64,000 nt of DNA from Chenopodium formosanum. Taxonomy: Eukaryota; Streptophyta; Magnoliopsida; Caryophyllales; Amaranthaceae. Positions within the stretch are counted from its first letter, which is position 1, and each line of letters begins with the position of its first letter. The stretch covers positions 47,042,003 through 47,106,002 of the forward strand of contig CM044859.1 in the NCBI GenBank assembly GCA_024500155.1. The letters are read 5' to 3'. The notes under the pieces were generated by a model. The model made no database searches, was not told the DNA's origin, and worked only from the letters and a program-made list of their open reading frames with translations. This document shows positions 54,109 through 64,000 of this stretch, piece by piece. Made by a program: the position numbers and the translations under genes.

Positions 54109-55881
54109 ATGGATTTGTTAAGAAGGAGTAGGAGTAGCAAGAAGCAATTTAACCAATCTCGCGGCCAATCCTCCCAAGGCCAATCCTCTCATGGCCAACC
54201 TTCAAATACCGAACCTCTTCACAACCAAACTCCTCAAGATGATGCCCCACCTCTTCCTTTACTCCCTCTCAAATTTCACAATCGGTCTAAACAAGTTCCA
54301 ATATATAACAAAATAAAAACCCGAAAGTTTAGACCAACCCGCAACTATCTTCACGATGATATGGTCAAGTTAGGAGTTGATTCCGATCTTGACATCCTCC
54401 TCCGTACCCTTTGTTTAGACAATTTTGTCAAGTCTTCTCCTAGAACCTATTTGGAACCTTGCATTAAGTTTTTCTCTACTTTTGAGTATACCGACTTTAT
54501 CATCTATTTCCAACTATTCAATGTCAAGCATACCGTGAACCTTGCCGAATTTAATGAAGCCCTTGGTTTCAATCCCAATGCCGATATCTTTGAGCCCTTG
54601 GTTTCCCTTATCAAGTCCGATTACAATGAGTTTACATGGTGAAGAACCATTGCTCATAAAAGGGCGTTTGACTCTAAGGCGTCGCTTGCTAGTGAGATTA
54701 TTCACCCGGCCCTTAGGATTCTTTGTAGGGTTCTTGGCTATGCCGTGTTTAACAAGCAAGATCTTGGGAAACTTTCGAGGGAGGAGATCATGGTTCTTTG
54801 GATGGCCACAAAGTTGGATTTGGGGACGAGGGTGAATTTTGGGTACATTTTTATGAAGTGTTGCAAGGCAATCATTAGTGGGAACAAAACAGGTGAGAGA
54901 CATTGTGGAGGTATGATTACAAGATTGGTGTATCATTTCAAGCAAGAAGGGTTCTTGAAGTCTTGTACTCCGGTTGGAGGGAGTGAAGACGTGTCACTAC
55001 ATTTGAAGCAACTTAACACTTTGCACTTCATTATTAGTACTAAGAGAGCCGGTGTTTATTCTTAGCTAGTGCGTAATGAGCACCATTGTTTACTCCCAAA
55101 CCCGGTCGCCTCCTCCATTACTCGAGATGCTAGGAATGTTTGGATGATTCCTAAGGACAATGGGCGAATTGAGGATGATATGGATAGGAGGATGATGATG
55201 ATGTGAATGAGGGTGGTGGTGATGATGATGATGAGGGTAGAGAAGGAGGAGAAGGAGAAGAAGAGAAACTACAACAACAACAACAACTACAACAACAACA
55301 ACAACTTCAAGAAGAAGAACAACAACGAAGAAGAAGAAGAAGAAGACAACAACAACAACAACATGACTACCAAGGAGATGCCTATCTCCGTGAGATGGAG
55401 GCTATGCGAGAGCATATGGAGCACATGCAATTGAGCATGCAAGGTATGTATTCCGACCATCAAGCTTTGTCTTTTCAAACTAGCGCCCTATATGAAGCTA
55501 GTGTGCGTAGGGGGGAGGTCACTCCTCCGGTGAACTACCCGTATGTGCCGCCCCTATAAGGGCATGTGCCATCTGGGGGTGGTGACAACCTCCCTACGTA
55601 ACCTTATTGGCCCGGGGTTACAAACCCCGATGAGCCACGGCGCAATTTCCCCGATGAGTCTAGTCATTATGACTACCGGGTTTCGGGGGGGAGTGATTAT
55701 AGGGGTGACCCCGATTACTACTATGTTCAACACACTCACCCAGAGCTCTGTATTCAGCCCGAGCCTTTTGACCAATTGTCCGCATCCCAACTTGACCTTT
55801 TCAAGGGTCGTTATGGGTTTCCTCCCAGTTTTACCGGAGGTTGGGATCTGGGTGATGATGGTGTCGGCCCTAGTGGCCAAT
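54109..55881 (+). pseudogene. Athila B env-position ORF (ATHILA ORF-1 type)
   Basis: ATG at 54109 (MDLLRRSRSSKKQ) after the possible intron. Same architecture as E: Gln/Ser/Pro-rich N-terminus, ATHILA core (FHNRSKQVPIYNKIKTRKF, LCLDNFVKSSPRTYLEP, FQLFNVKHTVNLAEFNEALG), LGKLSREEIMVLWM, HCGGMITRLVYHFKQE, an acidic run, a Gln-rich and Arg-rich run, a heptad segment and a Pro/Tyr-rich C-terminus ending VGPSGQ. Stops at 54640, 55063 and 55557 and a shift near 55200. No signal peptide or clear membrane segment is visible. About 590 codons. Confidence 0.82.
55264..55371. repeat. CAA/GAA trinucleotide tract inside env-like ORF
   Basis: Alternating (CAA)n and (GAA)n runs, coding poly-Gln, Glu and Arg in the ORF frame. 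The matching part of E is shorter, so the tract length varies between copies. Confidence 0.85.
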
Positions 55882-58455
55882 AGTTCCCTTGGTCGTTTGA
55901 TTCCCTTTTTGTTTTCTCCCCTTTAGCTTTGCATGTTTATGAGCATTGCGGTCGATATCTTTATTTTGTGAGGGGGGGGAGTCAAAAAGGATGTTTTAGG
56001 GTAGGTTTTGGGGGAGGCACCTTGGACTCGTGGGGATGTGTCTGAAAAGGCTTTGGAGGATTTTCTTGCTTTGCTCTTGGTAGTCTAGTTGGTATGATGT
56101 TTGTCTTGTTGTCTTGATTTTGATGATGATGATGATGTTTTGGGGTTTCTTTTGATAATAATGATGATGATGGTTTCTCTAGATTTTTGTACATAGTTTT
56201 CAAGTAAGATTTCTTTTGTTTGCTTTTGTTTGGAAGTTACTAAAACTTTCATTTTGTATATAGTCCTTTTCTTTTTCTCACCTTGCTCGTAGCGTATGCT
56301 TTAGTCTTTGGAGCTTCTTGAAGGAGGTCGTTCTTGCACTTTGATTATTGTAGCATAGCTTGGACGCTTGGTGAAACCCTTCTTGTTTTATCTTTTTACT
56401 TTTATCCCTTTACTTTTCTTAGTTGCTTAGATTAGGATTAGCTTTAGGGGAGTTGAACGGTTTGAGGATGTATGATTATAACACCTAACGTGTTTGAGGT
56501 CTTTGGTGATGTGGCCATTTGACCGCTTGTATGTCGATTACGAAATACGTGTTATGATTGCATCTTTGCCTCTTTTCTTTGTTCTCCTACTTTTCCTCTA
56601 TCTTTGCTTTCCAACTTTTCTTCTCTTTTCTTTTCTTTTCTTTTTGTTCTTGGTTTTGTACATAGCATTTTGAGGCTTTATTTTTCACTCTTTCAATTTT
56701 GAATTGGACTTATAAACAACGGACTCTTGCTTTTGAATAATAATTTTCCTATATAATAATGGTATGCACGGTTTGGGATTACGTTTGGTTGATTCTAGGA
56801 TAAAGCATGCTAAGGTAGTTGTCTAGAACTAGGGGAATCATGAAGTCGGATTCTACTTGTTTGTGGCATGTTTGGTAGTTGCTACCTATCTTCGATTTGA
56901 CAACCTTAGTGATTTTTTTCTACCACCATGTGAGATTCATACTTTTTCAAGCTTTCAAAATATACTTGCATGAGCGGCATGGATCCTTGACTTTCGCAAA
57001 CCTAATTTAGAATCTTAACGTATGATTCCTAAGACTGAGACCGAACCACTTGGAGAGGACAAAGGCATCTTTTCGGGGAGGTATTTTTCCTTTTCTAGGA
57101 AGTTTCCTTATTTTTACTTTTGGTTTTTGGGATACATTTGCCTACTTTCTAGCCCTTTGAGCCTTTTTCCCTTCTTTTCAAGCCACATCTATAGATCTTG
57201 AGCCTTTTGTTTCATTTTCGTTTTCATTCTTGGTTTTTGTGAAGCAATGATCATTGTTGTTGGAGATTGTGGTCTATAAGTTTGGATCTTGGTTCGAGTT
57301 TGTGAGGAAGTTTATGTTGTATATACATTGTGAATAATGGCAAATGACTAGTAAAAAGCCGTCCCAATTTTAAAAGGCAAGGACAAAATAAATGCAAATT
57401 TGAAAATAAAAGTCGTCCAAAGTCAAAAGAGGCGAGGACAAATGCTTTGAACGAGTGAAGGATAATCCAAAAAAAAATGAAAATGAGAACAATGCAAAAA
57501 AAAATTTAAAAAAAAAAAGAGAAAAACTTAAATATTCAAGTTAGTGTCTTTCTCCCTTTTGTGCATTGAGGACAATGCTTCTTTTAGCTTGGGGGGAAAG
57601 CGTTTGCGCTTTTTGTTTATATGATTGTATATTGTTGCTTTGAATAAGCTTGGGGGTGTTGGTATTTTTGTTTGGTGATTGCTTGGTTATGGTGTAAAGA
57701 AATGCGCAATCTTTGCTTCACAATTTAGATTAACCACCAAATTTTATATTTAGCCTACCTTAACCCTTTTTGCCTTACGTTACAACCTTTGGGAAGACCT
57801 TTTGACCTAGGGGTTGAGTCATTCATCGGTGGAGGGAATCATGGGTTATAGCCTAAGGAAAGGGGATGCGTAGTCAAGATGTCGAGTAGCCTAAAATTTG
57901 ATCTTTTTCCGGTTCCTTTGCTGAACCTATGAGATGCTCATTAAGGGGAGATATGGGATTAGTAGGGGGAACGCGGTAAGATCGTTTGAGATGAAAGTGG
58001 AGTGTGACAACTAGTTCTTATGCTTAGAATATTTATTTTTCAATCAACCTTAGGTAGTTTATAACGTGCATACCATAATTGACTTTAGAAAGGTTGTTAT
58101 TCATTTGAATTATAGTCAATTTGTAAAGTCCATTTCACAAAGATTTTTTATTTAGTTTTTCAAACTTTGCTCTTTATTCTTGTATTTTGCCTCGTTTTTT
58201 ATTCTTTTGTTTTGCTTAATAAGAGTTATAGGTTAGCTCTAGGAAACCTTTACGAGAGCATCACTCATCCTCTAAGGCGATCTAGGGGTTTAAATGGCTT
58301 GTCTTTAGTTGCTAAAATTGACCGTGATTCCTACGAAAGTTAGTTAGTGTATATTCTCACCTCCCTCTTTTTATTTTTACTTTGAATAAGCCCTTCTTTT
58401 TCCTTTTTAGCCTTTGTTTTTCTCGGGACGAGCAAAAGTCTAACTTGGGGGAATT
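55882..58455 (+). other. Athila B 3' untranslated region and polypurine tract
   Basis: No gene seen. T-rich, parallel to the E 3' region (reverse of 30184-32446). AGCTTGGGGG-type motifs at about 57586 and 57647 precede the tract proper (AACTTGGGGGAATT, 58442-58455). Confidence 0.75.
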
Positions 58456-60236
58456 TGATGAGTGTCATTTATGGCACTCATAGGGTAGTCTTTTAGGATG
58501 ATTTCATCCCATTTTCATGCTTTCTTATCTTATATTTGGTCCCTTTTCTTTTAGTTCCTCTTTTTCCTTCTTTCTTTGTGTTTTTCGTGTTTTTCGTGTT
58601 TTCTTCGTGTTTTCCTTTTACCTATGACCCAAATGTGTCTCCCTTTTATTTCTTTCTTTCCTTTGTTTTCTTTTTTAGTTACTTAGGAGTTGGCTTTGCA
58701 AGGGGATCAAGATGCGTTAAATCATAATAATAACAAGATCATAGGCATGATACTAATAATCGTGTTAAAGCATAATAATAGCAAGATCCTAGGCATGATA
58801 CTAACAAGATTAATAACAAACCCTAGCATGTCACTAAACATCAAAGATCAAAGCTTTAACCCTAATATAATACTAACATGCTATTAGGAAAGAAAATAAG
58901 AAGCATCATAGAAATCATAATTGATATAAGGAACTTATTGTTGTCACCCTAAACATCATACTAAGAAAATCATCCTAACATGATACTAGGAAAAACATCC
59001 TAAACATGATACTAGGAATCAAAATAACAATCTAAACATGATTTCTATACCATAATATCAATTAAGAAATTAAAGTACTTACTTGGATGCCTCATATCTC
59101 TTTCTAATAACAAAATATACACGTTAGTAATTTCAAGGAAAATATAAAATTAAACAATTCAATTAAGTAAGTTCCCTTGATGCGATCGCACCTTCCGGGG
59201 TTTCTTTTGGGATGATCTAACTAACTCTTCTTTTGTATCTTTCCTTTATATAGTCTTTCCTTCTATTTTTAGGAAAGGAGAGGAATAATAGATGACAATT
59301 AGATCATAATTAGAGAGATTTTAGAGAGAGAAACTCTAGGTTTTTAGAGAGAGAAATTCATGGTGGATTGTTGATGATTGAAGATTTCTTCATTTCCTTT
59401 AACTTTTTGATCAAGTTTGTAAGGATTCATTTTCTTTAATTCATCTATAGTTTTATATTTAGTTTGATTTCATTTGCTTTGGTTGATTGTTCTAGTTTGA
59501 TAGAAGTTTGATTGATTTGTGTTTGACTTTAGCTTGTTTGATTTGATCATGATGAATTTGTTGCTTAGTGTTGTTTTGATCTTAATTTCAATGGCTAGTT
59601 AGTAGATTGCTAGCTAGGGTAATGGTGAAACATGTATGAGTAATGGATTAATGCTAATTGGGGGAAATTGATGGAGCTGATGATGTGATTAAATTGGTTG
59701 ATGATCATGTGCATGTGTGTGATTAGATAAAGAGTAGCTAACTTTGATTGTTGCACTAGATTGCATTGTAAGTTCACATTGATACGGACCATTGATTTGT
59801 GGCTTGTATTTAACGATTGAGTTGCCTTGTGACGTTCTTATCTAGAGTTTATCGTAGTTGACGCTAGTTAGACCTCTAGGAAAATAGCTTGATACGCTCT
59901 TTTGGTTGCATGATTGGTCTTCCCTCACATTGCTTGACTTAGTCACTTTGACCTCCCAATTAATTGAATCCGTTACGATTACATGTGGATCCTAGCCCTA
60001 GCGTATTACATACTTGATTTCAATTCGTTGTTTAGTCATCCTTGTCCTAGTTTACATACCTACACCTTACCATTTCAGAGTAGCTTGACTTAGGCAATAG
60101 ATAATCGCCCACCGTTCCTTAGTGGTTCGACCCTCAACCTACCATTATACTTGTGTAAGGGTGTGTTGAGAGATTACAAATTTTGTTTCGCCTAGGGTAG
60201 GGGTTAGTTTCAACAACCTAGTTTCGACCCTTGTCA
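58456..60236 (+). repeat. Mosaic 3' LTR of B
   Basis: Three parts. 58456-58716 matches the head of the E-type LTR (TGATGAGTGTCATTTATGG...GGATCAAGATG). 58717 to about 59176 is an inverted piece of D-type LTR. About 59190-60236 matches the tail of the C-type LTR (TGCGATCGCACCTTCCGGGG...CCCTTGTCA). The GC-rich U3 block present in both parental types is missing. A TATA-like TTTATATAG remains near 59249. Confidence 0.85.
58717..59176 (-). repeat. Inverted D-type LTR fragment
   Basis: Its reverse complement matches about 27180-27530 of the D 5' LTR: GTGACATGCTAGGGTTTGTT, CATGCCTAGGATCTTGC, ACTAACGTGTATATTTTG. It contains an extra near-tandem copy of about 48 bases (58720-58800) and deletions. It is not identical to either D LTR in the window, so it came from another copy. 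Confidence 0.82.
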
Positions 60237-60600
60237 CGCCCACACTTGAAAGAAAAATTGTCCTCAGTTTGAACGAAATGGATAAAAAGGGGTAAGGGGG
60301 AGGGAAAAAAATATGCCTGAAGGCTCTAGTCCTCCATGTGGGAGCTAGATACTTCTCCACTCGGACTCCATTTGTAGTTGACATCGATAGGAGGGCCATA
60401 GGGCTCCCATCCACCAGTATAATCCGATGGAAAACCACGATTCCGATATAGCTCTTGTTGCCAATCCAAAAAAGGGTCAAAAGAAGGGGCATCACTATGG
60501 GCTCCGGGGTGTACATGGGGTAATTAGGGTCCCCACGATAATCACACCCGCCCGGAGCCTGATAGTCATACCCCTCATGGTGGGTAAGTCAAACCTAAAA
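60237..60600 (-). pseudogene. Athila-like env-position ORF C-terminus (F)
   Basis: On the minus strand, from about 60600 down, the reading gives DYRGDPNYPMYTPEP, then with a shift LDWQQELYRNRGF and YTGGWEPYGPPIDVNY. This parallels the C-termini of B and E (SDYRGDPDYYYV...YTGGWD). A short 3' sequence with GAGGACAATTT follows, as in Athila 3' regions, and is cut at 60236 by B's LTR. It is a different Athila family from B, C and E. Confidence 0.6.
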
Positions 60601-61086
60601 GGAAGCACACGAGTTTAAACACTAAATTCACTAAAGAAAGAGTTAATGGAGAGTATATTTTTGTTGGGATTCTTTGATTAAAAACACGAAAACAATTAAG
60701 AAAGAAAGAGAGAGAAGGATTGAAACAAAGGGAAACGACGCTAGGGGGCACGGGGGTGTCAAACATGATTAAACAAAGGTGAATAACGATGATTATCATG
60801 AAAAACATGTCATAGAATACTAAATTCTACCTAAACAACTCACACTCATGCAATTGTCTAAGCAAATTAATGAATAAGGTCTTGGCCTAATCCAAATCAC
60901 TTTTGCACATCCATTTAGACTATAAGCAAATCGAAAAGAGTGCACATTACATAAATTTCTATTTCAACAATTCATTTTCATGCAATCATATTAACATAAA
61001 CCCACCCTTTTGGAGAATTTGTGTCCAAAATATGAAGAAAAAAAATTTCATCTGTGGACTGTTATGGATGAGGTTACTTCATTAGG
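60601..61086. other. Unassigned stretch
   Basis: AT-rich, no ORF with recognisable motif. It may be upstream sequence of fragment F or the insertion site of the LINE. No LTR border is seen. Confidence 0.4.
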
Positions 61087-61785
61087 TTTTTTTTTAACAG
61101 TGAGAACAAATCAAGAAAAACACAATTAGAAAATTAAAAAGACTAAAAAAGACACTCTCGAGCACGAGCCTTTCCAGCCAACCAGTATGCGGAAGACACC
61201 CAATTTCGAGGAACCTTATGAATTTTGCAAGTCATCAAGGTAAACAAAAGAACCCGGATATCCCGAAGTAACCAGTATAAAGAAACCTCGTCCCTCTGTT
61301 GTTGGCCTAACATCAGAAACATAGGCTTACAATCCGAGTAAATAAGAATCCTACGAAAACCACAAGAAAAGGCATTGTGTAACCCCTAGAAACAAGACTG
61401 TAACTTAGACTGTAAGGCTGAAGAAGATAGGGAAGCACGAGCCCCTCCCCAATGGATTGAAGGAGAATCACAATCACGAAAAACCCAACCAGCACTAGCC
61501 GAGTTGTCTGAGGTCGACAAGATCCATCACAACTCAAACAAATATCAAAACCCGATGAAGGGTCCCTAACAAGAGTGGCAGCAAACCCAAAACAGTTGGC
61601 CTTGGACTAGGACCCAAAGCAGAGGAGGGAAGGTGAGAATCCTGAGCCTACTACCCCCGCATATTCCACTGAGAAGCAAGATGCAAAACATCATCAGGAG
61701 AAACAACCTATTGCCAGAACGATACATTATTACGGGACATCAAAATAGCCCAAAGAAGGGAGAAAAAATGCACCAGGTTCTCTAA
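61087..61785 (-). mobile_element. LINE 3' end with RNase H domain
   Basis: Minus strand. The reading LWAILMSRNNV (about 61740) is the linker typical of plant L1-type ORF2 ends. Then, across a shift near 61520, CDGS (61530), GWVFRDCDSP, ALQSKLQSCF, IYSDCKPMF and the end SAYWLAGKARAREC outline an RNase H domain. Stops occur in the linker and after SCF. After the TAG near 61147 comes a short 3' untranslated region ending in a nine-base poly(A) (T run at 61087-61095 on the plus strand). Element G inserted at 61785, so the 5' part lies beyond the window. Dead copy. Confidence 0.75.
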
Positions 61786-62392
61786 TGTAAGTCAAATACA
61801 CCCACCCGAATATAAGTTGATTGATTCAAACTTTTTAAAACGGGTTACTCTCAAATTACATTAGAAAAATCACTAAATGAGATAGATAACCAAAACTCAA
61901 GAACACACTCAAAGTTTTGGGATCTTAGGCAAGAACTCTAGACACACTCAAAGTTCACCCTAATCTTATAACTTAAGAACAAACTCAAAGCTATAAGGAA
62001 ACACTTTAAATCAAGACAAAATTAAAGCAAAATGCTAAAACACTCGGTTTTTATCAATGATCAAAAGTTGTCATTCTCTTCTTATTAGCTCCCTATTTAT
62101 AGGAAATATGAAGGTTACAACTTAACATCTTCCTAAAACCGTCACATTAATTCAACGGTTACAAAAAGTAATTAGAATTCTCTTAATTCACTCCTTGGTA
62201 ACACCTATTTAAATGGGTAGTTACAAATCAGAAATTAAGAGTAACAATTACCTCTAAGCACACATAAACTTACGGCTAAATAGAGAGGATGTTAGTAACT
62301 CCTCTAACCCTTATTACAACTTAAATAAAAGATAAATCAAACTTAAATATATAGACCAAAGTAGTAAATGGTCCATGCACACATAGATAACA
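61786..62392 (-). repeat. 3' LTR of chromovirus G
   Basis: 607 bases; minus strand TGTTATCTATGTG...TTTGACTTACA. A purine-rich ACAAAGGAG precedes it (about 62393-62401) and a TATA box TATAAATA is at plus 62094-62101. The bases after its end, TCTAA (61781-61785), would be one copy of the target duplication; the other copy is outside the window. Confidence 0.8.
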
Positions 62393-64000
62393 CTCCTTTG
62401 TGGACTTCAAGTGATCTCCCAAGTGAGCAAAGTGACAAATTCGGGCTTGAGAGCAAATAGACCAAATCCAAGAGTTTCTAAAACAAGGGCAACCGGTTCT
62501 TGATCCATGGATCTTCTAAGTGGGTTGCTTGATCTTGGATCATTCTCCTCTTCTAGGGAAAATTTTGACCTCAAACTTGCATCATCCAAGTAAGGAGATA
62601 AGTCCCCTACATTGAAAGTAGTACTCACACCCATGAGCTCATCGGGAAGCTCAATTTTGTGAGCATTATCATTGATCCTCTCAAGAACTTTGTAAGGACC
62701 GTCAGAACGAGGCATGAGCTTGTTTTTGCGTAACTAAGGAAATATTTCTTTCCTTAAATGTAACCACACCAAGTCACCTGGTTAAAAAATAGGATGTTTG
62801 CTGTTTTTATTGGCTCGCTCTTGGTATTTCTTATTCATCTCCTCAATTCTTTTCTTCACCTGCTCACAAGTTTTTTAGAAAGTTTCCACTCTTTTCTTAG
62901 CATCTTTTTCCATTATTTCCCCCTTAAGCAAAGTAATGAGATCAATAGGAGCAAAAGGATTCATGCCATAAACCACTTCGAAAGGAGAACGTGAAGTAGT
63001 TAATGAATGAGCCCTATTGTAAGCAAACTCCGCATGGGCTAGTTTAATGTCCCAATCTTTCTGCGTTTTGCTTACAAGACCACGCAACAAAGTACCCAAA
63101 GTTTTATTAGTAACCTCCGTTTTCCCATCAGTTTGGGGATGATGAGAGGTACTAAATAGCAACTTGGTACCCAAAAGCTTTCATAGGGTCCTCCAAAAGT
63201 GACTAAGGAATTTGGAGTCCCTATTAGATACTATACTTTGAGGAATGCCATGGAGTTTGACAATTTCCTTGAAGTACAGCTTGGCCACTTTCACTGCATC
63301 ATCAGTTTTATTACAAGCTACAAAATGTTCCATCTTAGAGAATCTATCTATTAATACCATGATACTATCCATTTCCCTTTGCGTTCGTAGCAACCCCATA
63401 ATGAAATCCATACTAACACTTTCCCATGAAGCATCTGGGACCGACAATGGAGTGTAGAGACCTTTAGTGAAGTGTCCCTTAGCCTTCTGACAAGTAGCAC
63501 ATCTCTCACCCACATGAGTAGGCCAGTAGAAGTGTTCGCCTAGAATATCAAGAGTCTTTTTAATCCCAAAATGTCCGGCCAAACCCCCGCTATGGACTTC
63601 CCGCACCAACAGTTCTCGTACTCCATTCTTCGGAACACACAACTTGTTACCTTTAAAGAGGTAATCATTTTGCCACACAAAATCCTTGGTAGGAATCTTT
63701 ATCTCGCTAGCAAAGTCGGGATCATCCTTGTAACAGTCCTTGAGTTGTTCAAAACCCAAAATTTTAGCAACCACCATGGAAAGCAAGTAGTTTCGACGAG
63801 ACAATGCATCAGCCACCACACTACTCTTTCCATCTTTGTATTTGGACCTTAAATTAAATGATTGGAGAAACTCCACCCATTTATCATGTCGTTTGTTGAG
63901 CTTTTTTCGCCCATTTATGAACTTTAGAGACTCGTTATCGGAATGAAGAACGAATGGCTTTGGTCTAAGGTAGTGAGACCAATGATCAAGTGCTCTAACT
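62393..64000 (-). pseudogene. Chromovirus G RNase H and integrase (broken)
   Basis: Minus strand, entering from the right edge. RNase H: LHSDNESLKF and SVVADALSRRN. Integrase: zinc region HSGGLAGHFGIKKTLD...CATCQKAKGHF, core SMDFIMGL (first Asp), IVSNRDSKF (second catalytic Asp is Asn), TDGKTEVTNKTL (Glu kept), FAYNRAHS. C-terminal GPYKVLERINDNAHKI and TFNVGDLSPY. Gaps: frame break near 63178 and stops near 62878 and 62735. The wording GLYTPLSVP and NDNA-KIELP suggests a CRM- or Reina-like chromovirus; I lean to CRM but cannot confirm. No classical chromodomain follows; the frame ends at 62407, 15 bases before the LTR. Confidence 0.85.

Larger units (their letters stand above)
51264..60236 (+). 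mobile_element. Athila element B, right part
   Basis: Continues B from RNase H (KTLNGAQKNYTT) through integrase, env-position ORF, 3' region and polypurine tract to a mosaic LTR ending at 60236. Closely follows element E in sequence. The right border is TTGTCA|CGCCC, where the element sits in a minus-strand Athila fragment (F). Confidence 0.9.

Noticed and set aside
1..64000. Host genes, tRNA or rRNA genes
   Set aside because: I found no exon series, cloverleaf or rRNA stretch; all long ORFs belong to mobile elements or their shadows. The tRNA-like matches are primer-binding sites.

Overview
The window is plant nuclear DNA made almost wholly of nested LTR retrotransposons. I see no convincing host gene, tRNA, rRNA or CRISPR. 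Athila, Tat, Tekay and chromovirus Ty3/gypsy polyproteins, an L1-type LINE tail, AT-rich flanks and dense stop codons point to angiosperm (probably eudicot) pericentromeric or other heterochromatic DNA. The species cannot be named from this.

Layout. (A) 1-2223: Tat-lineage pol remnant (RT, decayed RNase H, archaeal-like RNase H, start of integrase). (T) 2224-9718: Tekay-type chromovirus inserted in A. It has a 2.2 kb 5' LTR, an extra ORF before gag, gag-protease, an RT cut by an internal deletion, and integrase plus chromodomain; its 3' LTR is missing. (B) 9719-13193 and 51264-60236: one Athila element, left-truncated and split by (C). (C) 13194-26258 and 50409-51263: a complete 13.9 kb Athila with a near-identical 5-bp target duplication. 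(D) 26259-28620 and 42842-50403: a 9.9 kb Tat-type, gag-only element inserted in the 3' LTR of C, target duplication GTTAT. (E) 28621-42836, minus strand: a complete 14.2 kb Athila inserted in the leader of D, target duplication CCAGC. (F) 60237 to about 60600, minus: tail of another Athila env-like gene. (LINE) 61087-61785, minus: LINE 3' end with RNase H domain and poly(A). (G) 61786-64000, minus: chromovirus 3' LTR, integrase and RNase H, inserted in the LINE and running off the window.

The nesting gives a relative order of insertion: B before C before D before E. Hand counts over the first ~180 LTR bases agree roughly (C and D about 5% 5'/3' difference, E about 3%).

How the parts work. 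Each complete element has LTR, primer-binding site (tRNA-Asp type in Athila, tRNA-Arg type in D, initiator-Met type in T), gag, protease-RT-RNase H-integrase, an env-position ORF in Athila, a polypurine tract and a 3' LTR. None looks autonomous: stops, frameshifts and replaced catalytic residues occur in every pol. The most interesting leads are the pre-gag ORF of T with splice-like signals, the promoter-like leader with a possible intron before the Athila env-like ORFs, the gag-only D element with a 3' minisatellite, the three-part mosaic LTR at 58456-60236, and repeated internal polypurine motifs.
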